Positions 45,600 to 56,017 are shown, numbered from the stretch's first letter. The stretch is DNA of 64,000 nucleotides from Fusobacterium mortiferum ATCC 9817 (GCF_000158195.2 NZ_GL987988.1:965878-1029877), one strand, 5' to 3'. Numbers and translations are program-made. The notes: generated by a model not told the origin, from the letters alone.

Positions 45600-47300
45600 A
45601 TGGCAACGACGATAAGTGTGAATAAACAAACGATAGAACAATTTTTATTAAATGCAAGGAGAAAACCATTTGTAATTCCAGAATATCAAAGACCATATAG
45701 CTGGACAAATGAACAGATAGATACTTTGTTTAGAGATATTTGGGAGTTCACTTCTAATGATGGGGGAACTGAAAATGATGGTATATATTTTTTAGGAAGT
45801 ATTGTATCTTATGAGAATGAAGATGGAGAACAGGAGATAATAGATGGGCAACAAAGAATTACATCACTATTTTTATTGCTTAGAGCTATTTATACAAAAT
45901 TAACAGTAACAGATGAAAAATCTCCAGAAGCTATAAATTTTATTAGTAAGATAGAACCACTTATTTGGAGAACAAATAAATTAACAGGAAAGGTAGATTA
46001 TGCTAGTATTTTACTAACTTCTAAAGTTATAAGTGATAGTGAAAATGAGATACTTAAAAATATTTTAGAAACTGGTAATGTAAAAGAAAAGGCTCAAGAT
46101 AGTTATTCTAAAAACTACAAACAACTATTAGAGTTACTTGAAGAAAAATCAAAAGAAAATGCTTTGATGATTTATCAATTTATCTACGCACTATTAAATC
46201 AAGTAATAATATTACCAATTACAGCAGATACTCAAGATACAGCTTTAACTATATTTTCAACTTTAAATGATAGAGGGTTACCATTATCAGATGCTGATAT
46301 TTTTAAGGCTAAGATATATAACAATTTGAATAAAGAAGAGAAGGAAAAATTTATTGAAGAGTGGAAAGAATTAGAGGAAGATAGTTTAAGAATATCTGAG
46401 TCTATTCAACAACTTTTCTATTATCATATGTTTTATCAAAGAGCTTTAGAAAATGATAAAGTTACAACAACTCCAGGATTAAGAAAATATTATTCAGCAA
46501 ATAAATTTGAAAGAATATTAAAACCTAATATATTAAGTAATTTAAGACAAATTTTAAATTTATGGGAAGTTATATCTAATAAAAATGTAATTGAAGATGA
46601 AGAGTGGAGTAAAAATATTGAGATATTAAAGATTCTTGATATCTTAACATCTTATCCAAATGAGTTCTGGAAATATCCAGTAATAATCTATTACTTAAGA
46701 TATAAAGATAATAAAGATTTTGAAGAGAGATTTTTAGCTTTCTTAAGAAAATTATATACAGAGTTATTAAAAAAATACATAGAAATTCCTACAATTACAG
46801 CAGTAAAAACTAATATTTTAAAATTAAATGCTGAAATTATAAGTACAGATAAACCTACATTTGACTTTAAATCTTTATCTGAAGATGATATAAGAGAGAA
46901 GATAAAAACCCCACACCGTAATGTAGTTAGAATGTTACTAAAAACTTTAGCTTATGAATTACAAGATGAATTATTACCAGAGAAATGGGAGATAGAACAT
47001 ATACTTCCTGTTAAATGGGAAAATAGTTATGACTTGAGAGAAAATGAAGAGGTAGCAAGAGAAAAGATAGAACATTTAGGAAATAAGACACCTTTTGAAA
47101 AGAAATTAAATATAATTGCTACAAATAATTATTTTGCAAAGAAGAAAGATTACTATGTGAAATCTAATATCCAAATGACAAAAGAGATAGGAAATCTTAA
47201 AATGGATAGATGGGGATTAGACCAGATAGTAGAGAGAGATGTAAGAATGACGGATAAAATTATAGAGATTTTAAAAAGTTGGGATAGAGATTATGAATAA
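45600..47300 (+). CDS. DUF262-DUF1524 protein (GmrSD-like, type IV restriction family)
   Basis: 566 residues. The N-terminal DUF262 domain has IPEYQRPYSWTNEQI, YFLGSIVS and the ParB-like catalytic IIDGQQRITSLFLL near residue 85. FSTLNDRGLPLSDADIFKAKIY is the conserved mid-motif. The C-terminal DUF1524 HNH-type nuclease region reads WEIEHILPVKWEN, then HLGNKTPFEKKLN with asparagine-rich ends (IEH...N...K). Single-chain GmrSD proteins cleave modified phage DNA using nucleotide hydrolysis; SspE-type relatives act with DNA phosphorothioation. No dnd/ssp genes are nearby, so the GmrSD-like role is preferred. AGGAGG start. Confidence 0.86.
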   Translation: MATTISVNKQTIEQFLLNARRKPFVIPEYQRPYSWTNEQIDTLFRDIWEFTSNDGGTENDGIYFLGSIVSYENEDGEQEIIDGQQRITSLFLLLRAIYTKLTVTDEKSPEAINFISKIEPLIWRTNKLTGKVDYASILLTSKVISDSENEILKNILETGNVKEKAQDSYSKNYKQLLELLEEKSKENALMIYQFIYALLNQVIILPITADTQDTALTIFSTLNDRGLPLSDADIFKAKIYNNLNKEEKEKFIEEWKELEEDSLRISESIQQLFYYHMFYQRALENDKVTTTPGLRKYYSANKFERILKPNILSNLRQILNLWEVISNKNVIEDEEWSKNIEILKILDILTSYPNEFWKYPVIIYYLRYKDNKDFEERFLAFLRKLYTELLKKYIEIPTITAVKTNILKLNAEIISTDKPTFDFKSLSEDDIREKIKTPHRNVVRMLLKTLAYELQDELLPEKWEIEHILPVKWENSYDLRENEEVAREKIEHLGNKTPFEKKLNIIATNNYFAKKKDYYVKSNIQMTKEIGNLKMDRWGLDQIVERDVRMTDKIIEILKSWDRDYE

Positions 47301-47320
47301 AAAATATTAGGAGATATAAC

Positions 47321-48873
47321 ATGGAAAAGAAAAATAGTTTTTTAGTTGGAAGTGAAGAGTGGATAGAAGAGGATAATCTTTATGAAGAGAATAGAAAAAA
47401 ATATTTTGATAAAATAAAATTATTTTTAAAAAATATTTATTATTAGATAATGTTAATTTTTTATTTGGTACAGGAAGTTCTTTACATTTGGGTGCTGAAA
47501 GCATTCAAGGAATTCCAAAACAAATATCAGATGGTATTAATTCAAGTGGCTATAATGAGATTTTTCTATATCTTAAAGGTAAATATGAAGAAAAAAAAGT
47601 TTCTGAAATTAAAGAAATATTAAAACAGGAAGAAAAAGATTTTTTTATTTGGGAAGATAAAAGAAATTCTTTGACTGGAAAATTGAAAGAAGAAATAAAT
47701 AAAAAAATAGATGAAGATAAAATTAAAGTTACAAATGACAAAATATCTTTAAAAAATATTTTAAATGAAGTAAATGAAGAAGAAAAAGAGGAAATTTATA
47801 AGTTAGGAGTAGAAATAAAACTAGAAGATTTTCTTAATTATTTATTTGCTATAAAATATTTAATGGAAAAATCAGAAGGATTAATAATTGATGAAATACT
47901 AAAATATGAGGAATTAGAAGGATTAATTTTAACTATAAAACGTTCTTTGTTTAAATTATGTGATATAGATAAAATAAAATTAGATGATAATATTTTTTTA
48001 AAAAAAGTAGATACTGAAAAAATAAAGAAAATAATGGAAGATGAAGGAAAGTATACTTATCATAAAAGTTTTTTAACCTCTCTTTTACAAAGACCTTTAA
48101 ATTTAAGAAGAGCGAATATTTTTACATTAAATTATGATTTAGCATTTGAATATGCTTGTGATGAGTTAGCTATACAATATATAAATGGATTTGTTGGATT
48201 TAATGAAAGGAATTTTAGACCAGAAGTTTATAATTATGACTTTTTTTACCCTGGTGATACTACTGAAGGAAAGGTTAGAAGGATAGAAAGAGTAATAAAA
48301 TATTATAAGTTACATGGCTCTTTAAATTGGGTTCATAAAAAAGAAAGTAAAAATAATCCATATGGTCTTTATGAAATTCCAATAGATTTAGTTCGTTTAA
48401 AATTAGAATTAAATAAAAGTAAGGAGTTAGGTGATATTATGATATATCCAACCTCTTCAAAGAAAGAGTATACTTTAAATTTTCCATATTCAGAATTATT
48501 TAGAAAGTTTGCTGATAGATTACAACAACCAGAAGCGGTTTTATTTGTAGTAGGATATAGTTTTTATGATGAGCATATAAACGATATTATTTATCAAGCT
48601 TTGGCTAACCCATCATTTACCCTTATAATAATAGATTATTATGGGTCAAAAAATGGTGGTGAAATACTCAGATTAGAAAATTTAAAAGACCCAAGAATAA
48701 TTATATCGCAAGGTCCTGAATTAGGAGATTTTAAAATATTTGCTAAAGAGTTATTACCTACAATGGAGCAAGAGGATACTAGAAGAAAAGTTATGGCAAG
48801 TTTAGAAGCTTTATTTTCTAATGAAAAGAATCAAGGAGATGAAGAATGTTTAGTAGGGAAATCGGAAGAGTAG
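47321..48873 (+). CDS. SIR2-family NADase of a SIR2-HerA defence pair, broken by an A-tract frameshift
   Basis: From the ATG at 47321 (RBS AGGAG) the frame reads MEKKNSFLVGSEEWIEEDNL and stops at 47444. Adding one A to the A6 tract at 47428-47433 gives a continuous 517-residue protein. It then includes the nucleotide-binding NFLFGTGSSLHLGA, which lies before any start in the second frame, so the upstream part belongs to it. Further SIR2 features: TLNYDLAFEYACDE, YYKLHGSLNWVHK and LFVVGYSFYDEHIND. SIR2 proteins of this type deplete NAD after phage sensing, often with HerA. As written the protein is truncated unless slippage or re-reading restores it. The end overlaps herA by 28 bases. Confidence 0.82.
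47428..47433 (+). repeat. A6 homopolymer where the SIR2 frame is broken
   Basis: Six As; seven would restore KLFLKKYLLLDNVNFLFGTG in one frame. Confidence 0.75.
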
Positions 48874-50918
48874 TTAGTGTTGATAGTTTCAAGGTAATAA
48901 TTGAGCTTGATGATAATATAAAAGGAACCCAAAAAAGTGGATATTATGATATTTATGAAGTGGCTAAAGTAAATTCTTATGTTATTTTACCTATTGGTAG
49001 TGACAAAATAGTAGCTTTAATAACAAGAGTTAAATCATTTGAAGATAATGAAATAGAAAAATTAACTGGGGGGATAAAATTTTCTAAATCAAAAAGACAT
49101 TTATTAGCTACAATGTTAGGAACTATTTCAGAAGGAAAATATTTAGATGGAGTTTATAATTATCCTATTTTAGATAATCCAGTTTGGTATATTATTAAAG
49201 AGGATTTAGAGAAAATTTTTGACAATATTTCATCAAAAGATGAAATAGATTATCAAAAAGATTTTTATTTACCAATAGGCAAGAATAGTAATTTTCCAGA
49301 TTATGATATTAAAATAAATCCAGATAAATTTTTTGCAAAACACTCTGCTATCTTAGGAAATACAGGTTCTGGAAAATCATGTACAGTTACTTCTATCTTA
49401 CAAGCTTTATTTAATTTTAATTATTCTACAAATAAAGAATATAAAAAAGATTTGAAAAGTGCAACAATAATTATATTTGATACAAATGGAGAATATAAAA
49501 AAGCTTTTGAAGGTTATAAAAATATAAATGCTTTTACTATTTCAGAAGATGGAATGAGAGTACCTTATTGGTTTATGAACTATGAAGATTTTGAGTATTT
49601 ATTTGAACCATCTCCAGGAACTCAAGCACCAATACTGAAAAAAGCTCTAGGACTTTTAAAAAATGAAAATATTTTTGAAAAAGATGAAGAAATATTAGTT
49701 AGAAATTATGAAATAAGTTTGTTAGCAAAAATTAAAAATGTATGTGACCCATCAAGTAAGGAATTAAAAACTTTTGTTTATTATCATCTGGAAAACTGTC
49801 TTACCTTAAAAATTTTAGAAGAAGAAATAATATTAAAAGAAAAATTAAAAAAACTTTATAAAGAAAAGGAAAAAATAGTTGAAAATCGAGGGTTTTTAAA
49901 TGGAGAAATTAATTTAGCCGTATCAGAAGTAGTATTTTTAGAGACTACCAATGTTTTAAATAAAATAACATCTTCAAAAACAAAATCATATGAGAATATA
50001 GATTTACCTAAATACTTCAATTTTAATAATTTAATCAACAGTGGATTAGATGAAGCGATTAATGATATAGAAGAAAATCAAAATAAATATAGAGAATATA
50101 TTTCTGGTTTAAAATTAAGATTAGCAAGTTTTATGTCTGACTTAAGAAAAAGCGAGCCATTATTATTTAATGAAAAGGACATAGAAAATTCTTTAGAAAT
50201 ATTTTTTAAATATATTTTTGGTAGTAAAGAGTTAATAGCAGGAAATTTATTTGCTGAGTATAAAAATAAAAATGATACTTCAAAAAGAAAAAATCAAATA
50301 ATTATTTTAGATTTATCATTAATTCCATTTGAGTTATTAGAAACAATAACAGGACTCATAGGAAGACTAATTCTTGAGTTTGCACAAAGAATTAATAAAG
50401 TAGAGGATTATAAAGAAGAAAGAGGAAACTATCCTATATCGTTGATTTTAGAAGAAGCTCAAAACTATATCCCAGAAGTTGATAGAAATAATAAAAAATC
50501 AATAACTAAAAAAGTTTTTGAAAGGATAGCACGTGAAGGGAGAAAATTTGGAGTGTCTTTAATAGTTTCTTCTCAAAGACCTTCTGAACTTTCAAAAACA
50601 ATATTATCTCAGTGTAATACTTTTATTGTACATAAATTACAAAATCCAGAAGACCAAAAATATATAAGACAGATTGTATCATCTGCAAATGAAGATTTAT
50701 TAAATCAGTTACCAATTCTTCCACAACAACATGCAATTATAATGGGAGAAGCGGTTAGAACACCTAGTCAGTTAAGAATTAATGATATAACCTCAAAACC
50801 AGATAGTAATAATCCTAAATTTATAGAAAATTGGCTAGAGGAAAGTAATAAAATAGAAATAAATAAAGTTGTAAAAAAATGGTTAGAAGAAAAAGAAGAA
50901 ACAATTTCAACTGAATAA
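48846..50918 (+). CDS. HerA-like ATPase (DUF87) of the SIR2-HerA pair
   Basis: 690 residues. An N-terminal HAS-barrel-like segment (GRVVSVDSFKVIIELDDNIKGTQ) is followed by the motor: Walker A AILGNTGSGKSCTV near residue 175, IIIFDTNGEYKKAF, a long charged coiled insert, Walker B with SLILEEAQNYIP, the arginine region FERIAREGRKFGVSLIVSSQRPSELSKTILSQCNTF, and QLPILPQQHAIIMGEAV. HerA hexamers assemble with SIR2 NADases in known antiphage systems (for example Nezha). The 28-base overlap with SIR2 shows coupling. Ends 15 bases before mod. Confidence 0.87.
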   Translation: MFSREIGRVVSVDSFKVIIELDDNIKGTQKSGYYDIYEVAKVNSYVILPIGSDKIVALITRVKSFEDNEIEKLTGGIKFSKSKRHLLATMLGTISEGKYLDGVYNYPILDNPVWYIIKEDLEKIFDNISSKDEIDYQKDFYLPIGKNSNFPDYDIKINPDKFFAKHSAILGNTGSGKSCTVTSILQALFNFNYSTNKEYKKDLKSATIIIFDTNGEYKKAFEGYKNINAFTISEDGMRVPYWFMNYEDFEYLFEPSPGTQAPILKKALGLLKNENIFEKDEEILVRNYEISLLAKIKNVCDPSSKELKTFVYYHLENCLTLKILEEEIILKEKLKKLYKEKEKIVENRGFLNGEINLAVSEVVFLETTNVLNKITSSKTKSYENIDLPKYFNFNNLINSGLDEAINDIEENQNKYREYISGLKLRLASFMSDLRKSEPLLFNEKDIENSLEIFFKYIFGSKELIAGNLFAEYKNKNDTSKRKNQIIILDLSLIPFELLETITGLIGRLILEFAQRINKVEDYKEERGNYPISLILEEAQNYIPEVDRNNKKSITKKVFERIAREGRKFGVSLIVSSQRPSELSKTILSQCNTFIVHKLQNPEDQKYIRQIVSSANEDLLNQLPILPQQHAIIMGEAVRTPSQLRINDITSKPDSNNPKFIENWLEESNKIEINKVVKKWLEEKEETISTE

Positions 50919-50933
50919 TTAAGGAGACCAATA

Positions 50934-52846
50934 ATGGAAAAGCTACAAGGAACAAGTATGGACATAGTCCAAGATAACATTGAAAAACTAAAGCAGATAT
51001 TCCCAGAAGTATTTGCAGAAGGAAAAATAGATTTCCAAGTATTAAAGCAACTATTGGGAGAGTATATAGAAAATGATAAGGAAAGATACTCTTTTACTTG
51101 GAAAGGAAAGACACAAGCAAGGCAGATAGCTCAAGATATGAGTACAGGAACATTACGTCCAGACAGAGATAATTCAAAAGATTGGGAAAATACAGAAAAT
51201 CTTTATATAGAAGGAGATAACTTAGAGGTATTAAAACTTCTACAAAAATCTTATCATGGAAAAGTAAAGATGATATATATAGACCCTCCATATAATACAG
51301 GAAAAGATTTTGTTTATAAGGATAATTTTAGAGATAATATAGATAATTACCTAACTATAACAGGACAAAAATCTGAAAATAGTACGGGGGGGGGTACAAA
51401 TTAACCACTAATTTAGAATCAAATGGAAGATATCATTCCGATTGGTTAAATATGATGTATCCTAGATTAAAGTTAGCAAGAAATCTATTAATAGATGATG
51501 GAGTAATATTTATTTCAATAGATGAAAATGAAGTGGCTAATTTGAAAAAGCTATGTGATGATATATATGGTGTAGAGAATTTTGTAGCGTGTTGTCCTAG
51601 AAAAACAAGAGGTTCTGCTACAACTAAATCAGATGCTGAATTACAAAGATTACATGATTATTTGTTAATTTATTGGAAAAATAAAAGTATTAGTAAATTT
51701 AATTTAAAAAATATTGGAGAAAAAGAATATCCGCTTGAAGATGAAAGAGGAAAATTTTTTATAGTTCCATTACAAGATAATGGCCCACATGGAACAAAAA
51801 CAGCTAGACCAAATTTGTTCTATCCAATTTATTATGATAAAAATAAAAATGAGTTTTTCTTAGAAGCTAAAGAAAATACTATTCAATTATTTCCTAAAAA
51901 ACACAAAAATGATGATGGAACATGGATGTGGAGTAAACCAAGATTTCTTAAAGATTCAAAAGACTTATATTTAAAGGATGAGAAAATTTATATAAAACAT
52001 TATTTTAATGAAGAAGAAGACCAAAATAGATACCAAAGAAATAAAAGCTTTTTAGATGAATTTCAAAATTCAACAGGAACGAAGGTATTAAATTCTTTAT
52101 TTGAGTATAGTGGAATTTTTGATAATCCTAAGCCTATAAAATTTTTAGAATGGTGTTTGAATCTTTGTACTTCATCTAGTTCTATTATCCTAGACTTCTT
52201 CTCTGGGTCAGCCACAACAGCTCATGCAGTTATGCAACTTAATGCTGAAGATGGAGGAAATAGAAAATATATAATGGTACAATTACCAGAGGTTTGTGAT
52301 GAAAAATCAGAAGCTTACAAAGCTGGGTACAAAAATATTTGTGAAATAGGAAAAGAGAGAATAAGAAGAGCTGGAGAGAAGGTAAAATCAGATGAAACTT
52401 TACCAGTAGAAAATAGAGAAAAATTAGATATAGGATTTAAAGTGTTCAAGTTGGACTCTTCAAATATAAAAGAGTGGGATTCAGAAACTGAAGATTTAAG
52501 ACAAAGTCTATTTGATTCAATAGATAATATAAAATCTGATAGAACATCTTTAGATATTCTTTATGAAATCTTACTAAAATATGGACTAGATTTAAATGTA
52601 CCAATAGTTGAAAATAAACATTTCTACTCAATAGGTGGAGGAACTTTATTAATCAACCTAGATAAAGAGATAGATATGGAAGTAATAGACTCTATCTGTG
52701 AAGAGTACAAAACTCTACTTGAGATAGATGAAGATTTTAAAACAACTGTTGTACTTAGAGATTCATCATTTGCTAATGATGTAGACAAAACAAATGCTAT
52801 GAAAAAATTAGAGCAAGTGGGAATAAAAGAAGTAAGAAGTATATAA
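50934..52846 (+). CDS. mod: Type III restriction-modification methylase (Mod), phase-variable at a G9 tract
   Basis: N6-adenine methyltransferase of the beta type. The first frame (50934-51404) has the target-recognition start and the catalytic MIYIDPPYNTGKDFVYKDN, then runs into nine Gs and stops. The second frame continues from the tract, in frame through TTNLESNGRYHSDWLNMMYPRLKLARNLL, to the SAM-binding IILDFFSGSATTAHAV, and ends in a family-typical C-terminus. Ten (or seven) Gs would join them into about 637 residues. So the gene is complete apart from tract length, OFF as written. It provides modification for the Res subunit 9 bases downstream. Truncated product: 156 residues with DPPY but no SAM site. 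Confidence 0.88.
51386..51394 (+). repeat. G9 simple-sequence repeat inside mod (phase-variation switch)
   Basis: Nine consecutive Gs in an otherwise AT-rich gene, placed between the DPPY motif and the recognition domain. Reading frames on the two sides differ by one base. The longest other G-runs I noticed in the window are six. Confidence 0.85.
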
Positions 52847-52855
52847 GGAGTAGAT

Positions 52856-55800
52856 ATGAAAATTAAATTTGAAGAGGATTTAGCCTATCAACTAGAAGCA
52901 ATTAACTCTATCACAGATATTTTCTCTGGACAAAACAGTAACAAAACTCTATTTACAGTTGAAAGAAAATCTGGAACTTTAAATTTTGGTACAGTAGAAA
53001 ATGAGTTAGGGATAGGAAATGGACTTTTACTTTTTCCAGAGGAGATTTTAGAAAATATAAATAAGATACAACTAAGAAATGGATTACCTAAGACAAAAAT
53101 ATTGAAGAAAGATAACTATAATTTTTCTGTGGAGATGGAAACAGGTACAGGTAAAACCTATGTATATCTTAGAACTATAATGGAGTTAAATAAAAAATAT
53201 GGATTTACAAAATTCATAATTGTAGTACCATCAATAGCAATAAAAGAGGGAGTGTACAAAACTCTTGAGATAACTAAGGAGCATTTTAAATCTCTTTATG
53301 ACAACGTGCCTTATGATTATTTTATCTACGATTCTAATAAAATAGATATGATAAGAAATTTTGCTGTAAATGATACTATTCAGATAATGATTATTAATAT
53401 AGATTCTTTTAATAAGGATATAAAAGATATTGATGAGAAAGATGAAAAAGTAATAAAAAAAGCTAATGTTATTTATAGAGAAAGAGACCAAGCTAATGGA
53501 TATAGACCAATAGACTATATTAGACAGTGTAATCCAATAGTTATAATAGATGAGCCACAAAATATGGAGACAGATACAGCTAAAAAAGCTATCAGTCAAC
53601 TTAATCCACTATGTACATTGAGATACTCAGCTACTCACAAGGATAGATACAATCCAGTATTTAAGTTAGATTCTATTGATGCCTATGAAAAACAACTTGT
53701 AAAACAGATAGAGGTAGCTACAGTTGGAGTTACTAGAAATGCTAATACTGAGTATATAAAATTGACAAGTGTAAAGGCTACAAAATCTGGTATAAGTGCT
53801 AAACTAGAGTTAGATGTAAAAAGTGGAAATAGCGTAAAAAGAAAAGAGATTACTGTAAAGTATGATGACCATCTTAATGACAAAGCAAAAAGAAGTATCT
53901 ATGATGGATATATAGTCAATGAGATAACTTATGTAGAGGAAGACCCAAGTAAATCATTTGTAGACTTAGGAAAAGTAAAACTTACTCTTGGACAGGTAAA
54001 TGGTGGAGAAAATCCAGATGTGATTAAAAGATTACAAATAAGGAAAACTATCCAAGAGCATTTTGACAAACAGAAGAGATTAAAAAATAGAGGAATAAAA
54101 GTTCTTTCACTTTTCTTTATAGATAAGGTTGCTAATTACAGAACTTATGATACAGAGACAGGAGAAGCACAAAAAGGTAAGTATGCCCTTATGTTTGAAG
54201 AGGAATACAACAGACTTTTAGAATTACCAGAGTATCAAGATATGGGAGATACATCTGTTCCTTTTTATCAAAGAGCTTCTTTAGCACATGATGGATATTT
54301 TTCTGCTGATAAGAAAAAATCTAAGAGTGGAAAAGAGTATTTTGAAGAGAAAGATACAAAAGGAAATACCAATGCTGACAATGATACATTTAATAAGATA
54401 ATGAGAGATAAAGAAAAACTACTAAGTTTTGATGAACCACTTTCATTTATCTTCTCTCACTCAGCTTTAAAAGAGGGGTGGGATAATCCAAATGTTTTCC
54501 AAATATGTACTCTAAATGAGACTACTTCTGAAATGAAAAAGAGACAGGAGATAGGAAGAGGACTTAGAATAGCTGTCAACCAAAAGGGAGAAAGAGTGAG
54601 AGGATTTGATATAAATACTCTTACTGTTATGGCAAATGAATCATATGAACAATTTGTAGACTCTCTACAAAAAGAGATGAAAGATGATGAAAATATCAAT
54701 TTTGGAAGAATTGAGAGCTGTATCTTTGCCAACATAGTAGAGAAAGTAGAAAATGGAGAAGAGAGATATTTAGGACATGAAAACTCTGAAAAACTACATA
54801 AATTCTTGGTAGAGAATGAGTATGTAGATGAAGAGGGAAATGCTAAAGACAAGTTAAAAGCTGACTTAAGAGATAATAGACTTGTCCTACCTCAAGAGTT
54901 TGAACATATCAGACCTGCTATTGAAAAGAAATTAAAATCAAGTGCTGGAAAACTTATTATAAAAAATGCTGATGACAAAAAGAAAATTAAGATAAATAAA
55001 GAGGTATTTCTAGACAAAAACTTCTCAGAACTTTGGGAAAAGATAAAGTATAAAACTACTTATAGAGTAAATTTTGATAGTAATAATCTAATAGCTAAGT
55101 GTGTTAAAGATATAGATGATTACCTATTTATTGAAGATGAGAAATATATTTTTGAAAAGAAAAGACTTGCACTTACTCATGGTGGAATAGAAGAAGGATT
55201 TTCCACTTCAGAAGATTCAAGAATAGATTTTCAAGTGAAGTATAAATTACCAGATATTATAACTTATCTACAAAATGAGACTAACCTTACAAGAAAGAGT
55301 ATAGTTGAAATACTTACAAGAACTGAAACTTTAGATGGTTTTAAGAAAAATCCTCAACTATATTTAGAAAAAGTTACAGATATTATCAAAAAAACTATGA
55401 AAAACTTTATAGTTGATGGAATAAAATATGAAAAAATTGGAAATGGAGAATTTTATTCTCAAGATTTATTTGAAGCTCAAGAACTATTTGGATATCTAAA
55501 AGACGAGATGAATAAAGAAGGAAATATGTTAGCTAGTACAAAATCTCCATATGAAAATATTGTCTTAGATTCTGATATAGAAAGGAACTTTGCTTTAGAG
55601 CTAGAAAAAAATAAAAATGTTGTTATTTATACAAAACTTCCAGCTTGGTTTAAAATTCCTACTCCACTTGGAAATTATAATCCAGACTGGGCTGTATTGG
55701 TAAGACCAGATTTGACAAGTCCAGAGCAAAAACTTTATTTTGTAGTAGAAACAAAAGGTTCTGTATTTGCTGATGATAGAAGAGAAACCGAAAACTTAAA

Positions 55801-55894
55801 AATAACTTGTGGAAAGAAACACTTCAAAGCTATCTCAGAAGATATTAATTTCCAAGTAGCAAATGATTTTGAATATTTTTCAAGTAAGTTTTAA
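52856..55894 (+). CDS. res: Type III restriction enzyme, Res subunit
   Basis: 1012 residues. SF2 helicase motor: METGTGKTYVYLRTIMEL (Walker A, about residue 97), KFIIVVPSIAIKEGVYKTL, IIDEPQNMET (DExx box), RYSATHKDR, FSHSALKEGWDNPNVFQICTL, and QEIGRGLRIAVNQ (motif VI). C-terminal PD-(D/E)xK nuclease: NPDWAVLVRPD followed by LYFVVETKGS near residue 975. Together with Mod it forms an ATP-dependent restriction complex. If Mod is OFF, Res alone should not cut, since type III complexes need Mod for recognition. Last gene of the island. Confidence 0.93.
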   Translation: MKIKFEEDLAYQLEAINSITDIFSGQNSNKTLFTVERKSGTLNFGTVENELGIGNGLLLFPEEILENINKIQLRNGLPKTKILKKDNYNFSVEMETGTGKTYVYLRTIMELNKKYGFTKFIIVVPSIAIKEGVYKTLEITKEHFKSLYDNVPYDYFIYDSNKIDMIRNFAVNDTIQIMIINIDSFNKDIKDIDEKDEKVIKKANVIYRERDQANGYRPIDYIRQCNPIVIIDEPQNMETDTAKKAISQLNPLCTLRYSATHKDRYNPVFKLDSIDAYEKQLVKQIEVATVGVTRNANTEYIKLTSVKATKSGISAKLELDVKSGNSVKRKEITVKYDDHLNDKAKRSIYDGYIVNEITYVEEDPSKSFVDLGKVKLTLGQVNGGENPDVIKRLQIRKTIQEHFDKQKRLKNRGIKVLSLFFIDKVANYRTYDTETGEAQKGKYALMFEEEYNRLLELPEYQDMGDTSVPFYQRASLAHDGYFSADKKKSKSGKEYFEEKDTKGNTNADNDTFNKIMRDKEKLLSFDEPLSFIFSHSALKEGWDNPNVFQICTLNETTSEMKKRQEIGRGLRIAVNQKGERVRGFDINTLTVMANESYEQFVDSLQKEMKDDENINFGRIESCIFANIVEKVENGEERYLGHENSEKLHKFLVENEYVDEEGNAKDKLKADLRDNRLVLPQEFEHIRPAIEKKLKSSAGKLIIKNADDKKKIKINKEVFLDKNFSELWEKIKYKTTYRVNFDSNNLIAKCVKDIDDYLFIEDEKYIFEKKRLALTHGGIEEGFSTSEDSRIDFQVKYKLPDIITYLQNETNLTRKSIVEILTRTETLDGFKKNPQLYLEKVTDIIKKTMKNFIVDGIKYEKIGNGEFYSQDLFEAQELFGYLKDEMNKEGNMLASTKSPYENIVLDSDIERNFALELEKNKNVVIYTKLPAWFKIPTPLGNYNPDWAVLVRPDLTSPEQKLYFVVETKGSVFADDRRETENLKITCGKKHFKAISEDINFQVANDFEYFSSKF

Positions 55895-55897
55895 TTC

Positions 55898-55914
55898 CTC
55901 AGACACTGTCTGAG
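55898..55914. repeat. Perfect 17-base palindrome after res
   Basis: CTCAGACA-C-TGTCTGAG starts 4 bases after the res stop. It shares the TCAGACA core with the terminator 60 bases further on. Confidence 0.6.
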
Positions 55915-55963
55915 AAATCTAAGTCATACACAGCTAAATAAATTAATAAAAAAGTTATGTTAA

Positions 55964-55994
55964 ATTGGTCAGACAATATCTGACTAATTTTTAT
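55964..55994 (+). terminator. Terminator closing the defence island
   Basis: ATTGGTCAGA pairs with TCTGACTAAT (one G-T pair), followed by TTTTTAT. Confidence 0.7.
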
Positions 55995-56017
55995 AAAAAT
56001 ATTAGGGGGGATAAAAA

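Noticed and set aside
47307..47504. Minus-strand frame opposite the start of SIR2
   Set aside because: AT-rich shadow of the SIR2 coding strand without a start signal.
53231..53883. Minus-strand frames opposite res
   Set aside because: Res is continuous here with clear helicase motifs; the antisense frames are Phe/Ile/Tyr-rich artefacts.
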